Part shown: positions 43,249 to 51,179 of the stretch, piece by piece
Layout of the letters: each line of letters begins with the position of its first letter
How positions within the stretch are numbered: the first letter of the stretch is position 1
Origin: Paenibacillus peoriae KCTC 3763
GTDB lineage: Bacteria > Bacillota > Bacilli > Paenibacillales > Paenibacillaceae
Length of the DNA stretch: 64,000 nt
Assembly: GCF_000236805.1 (NCBI RefSeq)
Contig: NZ_AGFX01000011.1
Coordinates: 496,001 to 560,000 of the forward strand
Direction: 5' to 3'
Notes under the pieces: model-generated
The model's database searches: none
What the model was told of the DNA's origin: nothing
The model's input: the letters and a program-made list of their open reading frames with translations, nothing else
Made by a program: the position numbers and the translations under genes

Positions 43249-44355
43249 GTGGAACGAATGAAGGCCGGAATCATCGGTTGTGGCAACATTAGCACGGTAT
43301 ATCTTGAAAATCTGCGAAACAGTCCGCTTATTGAGGTGGTAGCTGTCGCTGACCTGCTGGAGGAAAGGGCGAGGGCGAAGGCTGATGAATTCAACATTGA
43401 AAACGCATACAAAGTAGATGAGCTGCTGCGTCAGCCTGAGATTGAGCTTGTATTTAATCTGACTGTGCCCGGCAGCCATGCACTGACCGATGTGGCGATA
43501 CTGGAGGCAGGCAAGCACGTGTACAGTGAAAAGCCTTTGGCGGTATCTTTGGAGGACGGCAAACGCATTCTGGATGTAGCCAAAGCAAAAAACCTGCGTG
43601 TCGGCTGTGCTCCGGATACCTTTCTCGGTGCGGGGATTCAGACTGCACGCCATGCCATACAGACCGGAATCATTGGTCAGCCAGTAGCTGCTACGGCCTT
43701 TTTAATGGGCAGGGGCCCAGAGTGGTGGCATGAGAATCCGGAGTTTTTCTATGCCGCTGGAGGTGGGCCGATGTTTGACATGGGGCCTTACTATTTGACC
43801 TCGCTGATCACCCTGCTTGGGCCGATTCGGCGAATCAGCGGCTCCGTAGGGATTCAGATTCCGGAACGTTATATACATTCCGGTCCCAAAAGCGGCACGC
43901 CACTGCAAGTAGAGACACCAACGCACCTGGCCGGGACCCTGGATTTTCATAACGGAGCCATTGTAACGCTAATCACCAGTTTTGATATTCAGGGAGCTTC
44001 CGAGCTGCCGCGTATTGAAATTTACGGAACGAAAGGGACATTGAGTCTACCAGACCCTAACTTTTTTAACGGAGATGTTAAGCTTCGTCGGCCTGGAGAG
44101 GAAAACATGGAGGTGTTGAAGCCTCTTTTTGCATGTGGGAAAAACGAGCGTGGAATAGGTGCAGGCGAGATGGTGAGAGCCATTCGCAGTGAAAAGAATC
44201 ATCGTGCCAACGCGGAGCTAGCCTATCATGTGTTGGAAGCCATGCATGCTTTTCAACGCTCCTCATTGGAAGGAAAGCATATTACGCTGGAGAGCACGTT
44301 TGAGCCGGACGAGGATTTGTATGAAGGAACAGATATAACGGTACATCCATCCTAA
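43249..44355 (+). CDS. Gfo/Idh/MocA family oxidoreductase 1 of the sugar cluster
   Basis: The enzyme has a Rossmann motif GIIGCGNISTVYLENL near residues 7-22 and the EKP motif SEKPLAVS near 93-100. The C-terminal alpha/beta domain includes GGPMFDMGPYYLTSL, where Asp and Tyr replace the usual D-x3-H pair. It has 368 aa. The GTG at 43249 lies 9 bp behind AAGGAG; a possible alternative is ATG 43258. Probably oxidises a sugar or cyclitol hydroxyl with NAD(P)+. First gene of the cluster divergent from the AraC gene. Confidence 0.87.
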   Translation: MERMKAGIIGCGNISTVYLENLRNSPLIEVVAVADLLEERARAKADEFNIENAYKVDELLRQPEIELVFNLTVPGSHALTDVAILEAGKHVYSEKPLAVSLEDGKRILDVAKAKNLRVGCAPDTFLGAGIQTARHAIQTGIIGQPVAATAFLMGRGPEWWHENPEFFYAAGGGPMFDMGPYYLTSLITLLGPIRRISGSVGIQIPERYIHSGPKSGTPLQVETPTHLAGTLDFHNGAIVTLITSFDIQGASELPRIEIYGTKGTLSLPDPNFFNGDVKLRRPGEENMEVLKPLFACGKNERGIGAGEMVRAIRSEKNHRANAELAYHVLEAMHAFQRSSLEGKHITLESTFEPDEDLYEGTDITVHPS

Positions 44356-44373
44356 TAGAAGAGGTGAAGGGCA

Positions 44374-45141
44374 ATGGCAAAAGTAGGATTGCAATTGTAC
44401 ACAGTAAGAGAAGATCTTGAACAGGATTTTGAAGGTACACTGCGCAAGGTAGCTGAGCTTGGCTATAAAGGGGTGGAATTTCATACCTTTTTCGGACGCA
44501 GTGCCAAGGATGTCAGAGCGCTTTTGGATGAATTGAATCTGGAAGTTGTTGGAACTCATGTCCAATATACCCGCTTGCTGGATCATTTGGATGAAGAGAT
44601 TGCATACCACAAGGAATTGGGCAATAAGTACCTGGTCGTTCCTTATTTAACCGACGAACAGCGCCAGTGGGATGAACTTTTTGCCAATCTGCATCGTATT
44701 GGTGAAAAGGTGAAGGAACAGGGTCTGATTTTGGCTTACCATAATCATGATTTTGAATTGACGGAGAAAATGAGCAATCGTCCAGTATTTGATGCTATAT
44801 ATGATGCAGTTCCCGCGGATTTGTTACAGGTCGAAATGGATACTTGTTGGGTATACTATGGAGGCTATGATCCTGTGGAATACATCGGACGTTATCGTGG
44901 ACGCTTGCCTATCATTCATTTAAAGGATATGGCACGTGACGAACAGCAAAAAGCAGTTACCGTAGAGCTTGGTCAAGGAGAAGTACAGCTTCAGGCCATT
45001 GCAGACGCCGCTATTCAGGCCGGTGTCGATTGGATCATCGTCGAACAGGATTTTTGCTCAAATCCTCCAATCGAAAGCATTGAAACTAGCTTGAAATGGC
45101 TCCAACAATACGCAGCTCAGGGAGGAAATATACATGTCTAA
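44374..45141 (+). CDS. Sugar phosphate isomerase/epimerase family protein 1
   Basis: A TIM-barrel protein of the xylose isomerase-like superfamily (255 aa), the fold of IolE, IolI and hydroxypyruvate isomerases. Metal-ligand candidates are Glu in GYKGVEFHTFFG, Glu in LQVEMDTCWVYYGG, His in IIHLKDMAR and Glu in WIIVEQDFCS. It may isomerise or dehydrate a keto-sugar made by the flanking oxidoreductases. It starts 18 bp after the first oxidoreductase and overlaps the second by 8 bp. Confidence 0.87.
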   Translation: MAKVGLQLYTVREDLEQDFEGTLRKVAELGYKGVEFHTFFGRSAKDVRALLDELNLEVVGTHVQYTRLLDHLDEEIAYHKELGNKYLVVPYLTDEQRQWDELFANLHRIGEKVKEQGLILAYHNHDFELTEKMSNRPVFDAIYDAVPADLLQVEMDTCWVYYGGYDPVEYIGRYRGRLPIIHLKDMARDEQQKAVTVELGQGEVQLQAIADAAIQAGVDWIIVEQDFCSNPPIESIETSLKWLQQYAAQGGNIHV

Positions 45142-46216
45142 AACACTCAAAATCGGGATTATTGGTTGTGGGGGCATTGCGAACGGCAAGCATTTGCCGA
45201 GTCTTGCCAAGCAAAAGCGGGCAGAGATCGTCGCTTTCTGCGACATCATTCTGGAGCGTGCGGAGGAAGCAGCGGCAAAGTTTGGGGCTGAAGGCTCCCA
45301 AGTGTATAGTGATTACCGAAAGCTGCTTGAAAATAAAGACATTGAAGTTGTACATGTATGTACACCCAACGACTCACACTCCGAAATTACGGTCGCCGCA
45401 CTTGAGGCAGGTAAGCACGTGTTATGTGAAAAGCCGATGGCCAAAACGGCCGAGCAGGCACGGGAAATGCTTGCTGCGGCTAAGCGTACAGGTAAAAAGC
45501 TGTCCATTGCATATCAAAACCGTTATCGTGATGATAGCTTGTATTTAAAGCAATTGGTTGAGCAGGGAGAGCTTGGCGAAATTTATCTGGGCAAAGCGAT
45601 CGCTCTGCGTCGACGTGCGGTTCCGACATGGGGAGTATTCTTGGATGAAGAGAAGCAGGGCGGGGGCCCGCTTATTGATATTGGTACGCATGCACTCGAT
45701 TTGACACTCTGGCTGATGGATAATTACAAGCCTAAAAGCGTACTGGGATCAACCTTCCATAAGCTGGGGGATCGTAAAAATGCGGCGAATGCCTTTGGAC
45801 CTTGGAATCCTGAGGAATTTAAGGTGGAGGATTCTGCTTTTGGTTTTATTACGATGCAAAATGGAGCTACGATCGTTCTGGAATCCAGCTGGGCGTTAAA
45901 CGTTGTAGAATTTGGCGAAGCCAAGACACTGCTATGCGGAACGGAAGGCGGAGCCGATATGCAGGATGGATTGCGCATTAACGGAGAAAAGAATAGCCGC
46001 TTGTTTGATACGAAAATAGATCTGGATGCGGGCGGTGTGGCCTTTTACTCCGGAGAAACGGAAAATGAGGCAGACCGGGAAGCCCGTTTGTGGATCGAAT
46101 CCATTCTGGACGACAAAGAGCCGCTTGTGAAACCGGAACAGGCACTGGTTGTTACTGAAATTCTGGAAGCCATTTATGAATCGGCACGTACGGGGAAGGC
46201 AGTTTATTTTGATTAA
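45134..46216 (+). CDS. Gfo/Idh/MocA family oxidoreductase 2 of the sugar cluster
   Basis: This 360-aa NAD(P)-dependent oxidoreductase shows the Rossmann motif GIIGCGGIANGKHLPSL near residues 8-24, the EKP motif CEKPMAKT near 97-104 and the catalytic GGGPLIDIGTHALDLTLWLM with Asp and His. It keeps the canonical D-x3-H residues that the first oxidoreductase lacks. It overlaps the upstream isomerase by 8 bp, showing coupling. Substrate unknown. Confidence 0.88.
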   Translation: MSKTLKIGIIGCGGIANGKHLPSLAKQKRAEIVAFCDIILERAEEAAAKFGAEGSQVYSDYRKLLENKDIEVVHVCTPNDSHSEITVAALEAGKHVLCEKPMAKTAEQAREMLAAAKRTGKKLSIAYQNRYRDDSLYLKQLVEQGELGEIYLGKAIALRRRAVPTWGVFLDEEKQGGGPLIDIGTHALDLTLWLMDNYKPKSVLGSTFHKLGDRKNAANAFGPWNPEEFKVEDSAFGFITMQNGATIVLESSWALNVVEFGEAKTLLCGTEGGADMQDGLRINGEKNSRLFDTKIDLDAGGVAFYSGETENEADREARLWIESILDDKEPLVKPEQALVVTEILEAIYESARTGKAVYFD

Positions 46217-46255
46217 AGCCGCTTTTTTCACATATGATACAGGGAGGGATTTCGT

Positions 46256-47224
46256 TTGAAACTTGGAGTATTTATGGTGTTGTTCGGTGGACGTTCACTG
46301 GAGGAAGCGCTGGATTATGTAGCTTCCCAAGGACTGGATGCTGTAGAAATCGGTACAGGCGGCAATCCGGGAGATAAGCACTGCAAGCCGGATGAACTGC
46401 TGGACAACGAAACGGCGCTCAAAAATTTCAAAAAAGCAGTGGAGTCCCGGGGACTCACGATTAGTGCGCTTAGCTGCCACGGCAACCCTCTTCACCCGCA
46501 AAAACACTTGGCTCAGGCAGATCATGAAACGTTTCTTAAAACCGTTCAATTGGCTGAAAAGCTGGAAGTTCCCGTTGTCAACACTTTTTCTGGCTGCCCA
46601 GGTGATCATGAGGATGCGAAGTATCCGAACTGGCCGGTAGCTCCGTGGCCTAATGATTTTCAGGAAGTGCTAAAGTGGCAATGGGAGAACAAAATTATTC
46701 CTTATTGGAGTGAGGCGGGGAAATTTGCCGCAGATCACCATGTAAAAATTGGACTGGAGCTACACGGGGGCTTTTCGGTTCATACGCCAGCAACCTTGCT
46801 TCGTCTGCGTGAAGCGGTCGGGGAGGTTATTGGTGCCAATCTGGACCCGAGTCATATGTGGTGGCAGGGCATTGATCCGGTGCAAGCGGTTCAAATTTTA
46901 GGCCGAGCAGGAGCCATTCATCATTTTCATGCCAAGGATACGACGATTGATCCGATCAATGTGAATAAATACGGACTTACTGATATGCAGGAATATACCA
47001 ATATGCTGGATCGCGCATGGCAGTTCCGTACCGTCGGCTATGGACATGATATTAAAACCTGGGCGGATATCATCAGTGCTCTCCGTCTGGTAGGCTACGA
47101 TTATGTAGTAAGCATTGAGCATGAAGATGGTCTGATGTCCGTAGAGGAAGGCTTTACTAAGGCCGTTCACAATCTTCGACAGGTTCTTATTGAAGAGCCG
47201 CTGAGCGAGATGTGGTGGGTCTAA
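46256..47224 (+). CDS. Sugar phosphate isomerase/epimerase family protein 2
   Basis: This is another xylose-isomerase-like TIM barrel of 322 aa, longer than the first. The metal-site candidates are GLDAVEIGTGG, GLELHGGFSVH, GANLDPSHMWWQ and HFHAKDTTIDP, and a Glu in VSIEHEDGLM. The TTG start is 11 bp behind AGGGAGG. Proteins of this type sit beside Gfo/Idh/MocA dehydrogenases in keto-sugar pathways of soil bacteria. It is third from the end of the cluster with ThuA after it. Confidence 0.87.
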   Translation: MKLGVFMVLFGGRSLEEALDYVASQGLDAVEIGTGGNPGDKHCKPDELLDNETALKNFKKAVESRGLTISALSCHGNPLHPQKHLAQADHETFLKTVQLAEKLEVPVVNTFSGCPGDHEDAKYPNWPVAPWPNDFQEVLKWQWENKIIPYWSEAGKFAADHHVKIGLELHGGFSVHTPATLLRLREAVGEVIGANLDPSHMWWQGIDPVQAVQILGRAGAIHHFHAKDTTIDPINVNKYGLTDMQEYTNMLDRAWQFRTVGYGHDIKTWADIISALRLVGYDYVVSIEHEDGLMSVEEGFTKAVHNLRQVLIEEPLSEMWWV

Positions 47225-47244
47225 CCTAATAGGGGGAAATGTGG

Positions 47245-47976
47245 ATGATTAACGTCACCATTTGGAATGAATTTCTGAACGAGAAGCAGAAGGATGAGGC
47301 AAAACAGGTGTATCCTGACGGGATACATAAGGCACTGGCAGACGGTTTGGCCAGTGAGGAATTTGTTATTCGAACGGCTACTCTGCATGATGATGCTGAG
47401 CATGGTTTGGGAGAGGAAGTCCTGAATTCCACAGATGTGCTGCTGTGGTGGGGGCATAAAGCCCACGATCAGGTGAGTGATGAAGTTACAGCTCGTGTTG
47501 TAAAACGAGTACAGGATGGAATGGGCTTGATCGTTCTGCACTCGGGCCACTTTTCCAAGCCATTCAAAGCTCTGATGGGCACCAGTTGTGATCTGAAATG
47601 GAGAGTTGCAGGCGAACAGGAGATTATCTGGTCCGTAAATCCATCACATCCCATTGCAGAAGGAGTAAATTCCAAAATTTTGTTGGAGCACGAAGAGATG
47701 TATGGGGAGTTCTTTGATATTCCTACGCCGGATGAACTGATATTTGTTAGTAACTTTGAAGGCGGCGAGGTATTCAGAACCGGATGTACTTTCCGCCGAG
47801 GCAGCGGTAAAATATTTTATTTCCGTCCAGGTCATGAAACATATCCGACCTATTACCAGCCTGATATATTGAAGGTCATTGCTAATAGCATCCGTTGGGC
47901 CTGCTCGACAGGTATAATTAACCCAATATATGGTAGAAGCGAGGCGATAAGACCTCTCGGTAGAGTGCTGGTATAA
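47245..47976 (+). CDS. ThuA domain protein
   Basis: The 243-aa product is a ThuA-family, class I glutamine amidotransferase-like protein. ThuA takes part in trehalose/maltitol use through 3-keto derivatives in rhizobia. Key features are ADVLLWWGHKAHDQV-like STDVLLWWGHKAHDQVSDEV, GLIVLHSGHFSKPF and RGSGKIFYFRPGHETYPTYY. ATG 47245 lies 8 bp behind AGGGGG; the ATG at 47239 is too close. It is the last gene of the cluster and is followed by a terminator. Confidence 0.87.
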   Translation: MINVTIWNEFLNEKQKDEAKQVYPDGIHKALADGLASEEFVIRTATLHDDAEHGLGEEVLNSTDVLLWWGHKAHDQVSDEVTARVVKRVQDGMGLIVLHSGHFSKPFKALMGTSCDLKWRVAGEQEIIWSVNPSHPIAEGVNSKILLEHEEMYGEFFDIPTPDELIFVSNFEGGEVFRTGCTFRRGSGKIFYFRPGHETYPTYYQPDILKVIANSIRWACSTGIINPIYGRSEAIRPLGRVLV

Positions 47977-48010
47977 AGACATTCTTCATGTCTCAACAAG
48001 TGCAATAATG

Positions 48011-48050
48011 AAAAGACAGGCAGAATCCCAAGAGATTCCGCCTGTCTTTT
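48011..48050 (+). terminator. Terminator after the sugar cluster
   Basis: AAAAGACAGGC pairs with GCCTGTCTTTT, with an inner GAATC/GATTC stem and a short loop. Confidence 0.88.
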
Positions 48051-48239
48051 CATTTAACGATTTAGACACATACCTGTTGCTGTTGTTGTTGTATAATCAG
48101 CTTTGGTCATGGCAACTTTATCGGAGCAGGTATTAATTTAAGAAGAAAGTGTTTTCTTTCGGGATAAAGTATGCTAAAATGATATATACTAACAAAAGGA
48201 AAGCTTTATCAAACCGAAATGCAAAAGAAGGTGAAAAAT

Positions 48240-48563
48240 TTGGAGGGTCAACCGCAACTTACAAAAATGTGTCCGCGTTTTGAGACCGCCTTTTCATGTC
48301 TGGGAAAGCGTTGGAACGGATTGATTATTCAATCCATGATGAGCGGTCCCAAGCGGTTTAAGGATATTTCCAATCTGATTCCTACAATGAGTGACAAAAT
48401 GTTATCAGAGCGGATGAAAGACTTGGAAAATGAAGGAATCCTTACACGTCATGTTTACCCGGAAACTCCTGTCCGCATTGAATACGAGCTTACAACCAAA
48501 GGCCGTGCACTTCAGCCAGTAATGGAGCAGATTCAATTTTGGGCTGAAGAATGGATTAGATGA
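48240..48563 (+). CDS. YodB-like HxlR/DUF24 redox-sensing repressor
   Basis: The 107-aa winged-helix protein closely resembles B. subtilis YodB, a repressor of quinone and azo-reductase genes that senses electrophiles through a conserved Cys. MCPRFETAFSCLGKRWNGLI carries the matching Cys in CP; SGPKRFKDIS and PETPVRIEYELT are shared phrases. It has a second Cys (in FSCLG). The TTG at 48240 lies 6-7 bp behind AGAAGGTG; the ATG at 48219 has no ribosome site. A dioxygenase gene about 750 bp downstream may be its target. Confidence 0.85.
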   Translation: MEGQPQLTKMCPRFETAFSCLGKRWNGLIIQSMMSGPKRFKDISNLIPTMSDKMLSERMKDLENEGILTRHVYPETPVRIEYELTTKGRALQPVMEQIQFWAEEWIR

Positions 48564-48691
48564 GCACCAAACTAAATAAGTGTTTTTCATAGCAAAACAG
48601 CCTTTTCCTAGAAAAAGGCTGTTTTTATTTTGTATGCAGGGGCTATTTTCCACTACACCTCAAATGGATCAATATAGATAAGTTAGTACGC

Positions 48692-49090
48692 TTAAAAGCT
48701 TTTGACGCGTTCCGCAATCGAAAATAATCCGGTTGCCGTGCGGCGTGGGATACGAGTTTGAATATCCAGTGCGGCTGTGCGAAATGTACCTAGACATGAA
48801 TGGCACAGTCTTCCTGCATAAATGGGGGATTGGCAGGACTCGCAAGGATAATCAAGCTGGCAGTATGTGGAGGGAAACTTGCCTGCTCTTACCCAATCTG
48901 TAAGCAAATTCATGGGTGTTCCGGTTGCAGCACTGAGCTGGCGGGTGTGCGTAGCAGGATGCTTCCATAAATAATTGGAGCAGCGGTCAAAGAATATATT
49001 TTCTTCCTGGATACAAGTGTTGCACAGTTTTCTAAGATTTTGACGGAAAACGGAACCACATTTTGGGCAATTAGCAGTATGTATCTCCAT
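48692..49090 (-). CDS. YvyF-like zinc-ribbon protein (flagellar-region family)
   Basis: The 132-aa protein begins with a zinc knuckle (CPKCGSVFRQNLRKLCNTC) and has a second Cys set (CESCQSPIYAGRLCHSC). In between, LSAATGTPMNLLTDWVRAGK resembles the helix-turn-helix-like core of YvyF, a protein of the flagellar late operon in Bacillus. Here it stands alone on the minus strand, away from flagellar genes. The function of YvyF itself is unclear. AAAGGA precedes the start. Confidence 0.72.
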   Translation of the reverse strand: MEIHTANCPKCGSVFRQNLRKLCNTCIQEENIFFDRCSNYLWKHPATHTRQLSAATGTPMNLLTDWVRAGKFPSTYCQLDYPCESCQSPIYAGRLCHSCLGTFRTAALDIQTRIPRRTATGLFSIAERVKSF

Positions 49091-49221
49091 CGAAACCAGT
49101 CCTTTATATCGAAATGTGGTGAGATTTTTTAAATTTATTAGTTATATATTACTATGACTTTATACCTATATCAATCTTTATTTAACAATTGCTGATCTTT
49201 AAGTATATGCAAAACTCTGTA

Positions 49222-49267
49222 TTGACATAACCTTGTTACTTATGTATTATAACTTACATAAAGTTAC
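49222..49267 (+). promoter_or_regulatory. Promoter and palindrome of the dioxygenase gene
   Basis: TTGACA (49222-49227) and TATTAT (49245-49250) are 17 bp apart. Over and after the -10 lies the inverted repeat TTATGTA (49240-49246) and TACATAA (49255-49261), flanked by GTTAC at 49235 and 49263. A repressor bound there would block the promoter; the YodB-like protein is the nearest candidate. Confidence 0.55.
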
Positions 49268-49310
49268 TAATTGAGAAAAATAAATTGATGAATGATAAGG
49301 AGACCTCCAT

Positions 49311-50078
49311 ATGACACCAGCTTTGTTTTTGGCCCATGGGTCACCGATGCTTGCTATTGAACAGACCGACTATACTGCTTTTTTGGAGCGATTAGGGAAG
49401 AGTATTCGTCCCAAGGCTATTGTTATTTTCACTGCCCATTGGGAGACGCAGGCATTGACAATCAGCTCGATGGATGGCGTATATGATACCATTTATGATT
49501 TTGGCGGCTTCCCGCCAGAACTGTACGAGGTGAAATATCCTGCACATGGTTCGATGGAACTGGCAAATAAGCTGAAAGAATTATATGAACAAAAGGGCAT
49601 TGACGCACAAACTGACCAGGTAAGAGGACTGGATCATGGGTCTTGGACACTATTGCACCGAATGTATCCTGAGGCAGACATCCCGGTCGTTCAGATTTCT
49701 GTAAATCCATATCTCTCGCCCAAAGCACAATATGCCATTGGTGAAGTGCTACGCGGACTGGGGGAACAGGATATTCTGGTGATTGGCAGTGGTGTAACCG
49801 TCCATAATCTGCGCATCGTCCAATGGGGAACAACGAAAACAGAACCGTGGGCTATTGATTTTGATGACTGGATTATAGACAAGGTGCAAAATGGGGATAT
49901 AGAGGCTTTGGATCGCTATGAAAGCGAAGCGCCGTATGCCCGTCAGGCGGTACCAAGAGCAGAGCACTTTGTGCCTTTGTTTATTGCAATGGGGAGTGGT
50001 AATCCAGCGAACAAGGCCAAGGTCATCCATCGAAGCTATGAGATGGGGAATTTAAGTTACCTGTGCTTTCAGTTCTAA
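49311..50078 (+). CDS. Class III extradiol dioxygenase family protein (DODA type)
   Basis: This 255-aa enzyme belongs to the LigB/DODA group, non-haem Fe or Zn proteins that open aromatic diol rings. ALFLAHGSPMLAIE at the start has the first metal His, IFTAHWET near 45 the second, and LDHGSWTLLHRMYP near 107 and ARQAVPRAEHFVPLFIAMG the catalytic His residues. It may detoxify catechols or quinones, in keeping with the nearby YodB-like gene. AAGGAGACC precedes the ATG. It is monocistronic. Confidence 0.88.
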   Translation: MTPALFLAHGSPMLAIEQTDYTAFLERLGKSIRPKAIVIFTAHWETQALTISSMDGVYDTIYDFGGFPPELYEVKYPAHGSMELANKLKELYEQKGIDAQTDQVRGLDHGSWTLLHRMYPEADIPVVQISVNPYLSPKAQYAIGEVLRGLGEQDILVIGSGVTVHNLRIVQWGTTKTEPWAIDFDDWIIDKVQNGDIEALDRYESEAPYARQAVPRAEHFVPLFIAMGSGNPANKAKVIHRSYEMGNLSYLCFQF

Positions 50079-50142
50079 AGGTGAGATGGATCAAGAAGGC
50101 ATATCGTTAGTTGCTTTTTGGTGAGAACAGGCAATAAAATAA

Positions 50143-50180
50143 GGGAGTATTTTATTGCCAAAATGGCATAAAACACTCCC
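50143..50180. terminator. Bidirectional terminator between dioxygenase and fnr
   Basis: GGGAGT-a-TTTTAT-t-GCCA pairs with TGGC-ATAAAA-c-ACTCCC, a long AT-rich hairpin between two convergent genes. Confidence 0.75.
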
Positions 50181-50202
50181 ATTTGTATTTAGAAAAGATT
50201 AA

Positions 50203-50919
50203 CTAGATCCGGCAAATTTCAATTGGACACAATTCACAATGACATACGCTTTGCAGCATTTCCAAATCCTTGACCACAATCATGCCGTTATCATATTCAA
50301 CTGCATTTTTCTTGCGCAAATCGCTTAGCATCCGGTTTACACTTTCCCGGGTGGCACCGATCATATTAGAAAGGTCCGTATGAGTGATTTTTTTATGAAT
50401 CAGAATATGATCACCGTGAGGCTCGCCATAGGTGTTGCACAATCGGATCAGGGTCGAACAGAGAGCACCGGGCTTACCGTACATCATCAGGTCGCGGAAC
50501 TTGGTCTGAGTAATGCGGTGATGCGACCCCATCCATTTCATAAAGTCAATGGCAAAATCGCAATGCTGGCAAATGAGCAGCTCCAGGTCTGTATGATCAA
50601 TGACACCAATATCGCTGTCTTCCAGCACCTCAGCAGAAAAGGAATGTTTAGTCCCGAAAAATGGATCAGCTTGACCCACAAGATCGCCGCTTTGATACAT
50701 ATATAGAATAAGTTCCTTACCTTCATCCGTTGTTTTTGTTACTTTCACGCGTCCGCGTTTGATATAAAACAGCTTATCCGCTGTGTCTCCTTCCCAGAAC
50801 AGGTGCGAACTTTCGGGCATGACCCGATCCTTCATCATCACTTGCAGCCGGTTGAAGCTGGCCTCCGAGAAGCAACTGGTGTTACCGCGAGCTTCCATTA
50901 CGTTTGTAGGGTTTCTCAT
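50203..50919 (-). CDS. fnr: Oxygen-sensing regulator Fnr (Bacillus type)
   Basis: This Crp/Fnr-family activator uses a [4Fe-4S] cluster to sense anoxia. Residues about 20-140 form the cyclic-nucleotide-like sensor. The helix-turn-helix ITHTDLSNMIGATRESVNRM binds DNA. The cluster ligands are in the C-terminal tail, as in B. subtilis Fnr and unlike E. coli FNR: the last 13 residues read CHCELCPIEICRI, with Cys228, Cys231 and Cys236 in the equivalent places. Its likely targets (adhE, pflB) are next to it and carry matching boxes; one box also lies in its own upstream region. Confidence 0.94.
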   Translation of the reverse strand: MRNPTNVMEARGNTSCFSEASFNRLQVMMKDRVMPESSHLFWEGDTADKLFYIKRGRVKVTKTTDEGKELILYMYQSGDLVGQADPFFGTKHSFSAEVLEDSDIGVIDHTDLELLICQHCDFAIDFMKWMGSHHRITQTKFRDLMMYGKPGALCSTLIRLCNTYGEPHGDHILIHKKITHTDLSNMIGATRESVNRMLSDLRKKNAVEYDNGMIVVKDLEMLQSVCHCELCPIEICRI

Positions 50920-51044
50920 CGTCCATTTCCCCTTTGTTTCCTATGTTTTTTATCTGCAACTTGATCAATTCAAATTCATTATATACCTGTGCTGTGAGTT
51001 TTGGGGGCAAGAAGAGGGGGTAAAAGTGGCAGATTTGCAAACTT

Positions 51045-51060
51045 TGTGATTAAATTCACT
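51045..51060 (-). promoter_or_regulatory. FNR box upstream of fnr
   Basis: TGTGATTAAATTCACT matches the FNR/CRP palindrome TGTGA-N6-TCACA at 9 of 10 fixed positions. A minus-strand TATAAT for fnr lies at 50978-50983, so the box would sit near -81, a class I position; it may serve autoregulation or cooperate with the next box. Confidence 0.6.
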
Positions 51061-51087
51061 TCATGAAACAAAAAATTTAAAATAGAT

Positions 51088-51103
51088 TGTGAAAAAAATC
51101 ACA
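51088..51103 (+). promoter_or_regulatory. FNR box of the adhE promoter
   Basis: TGTGAAAAAAATCACA is a perfect TGTGA-N6-TCACA site. With the -10 TACGAT at 51126-51131 the transcript starts near 51138, which centres the box at about -42: the position for class II FNR activation without a -35. Confidence 0.85.
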
Positions 51104-51179
51104 AAATATCTTGGGAAGCTGTGTTACGATCAGTGCGTGAACAAGAGATATTATACAAGATAACAGGAGGATGAGGGAA

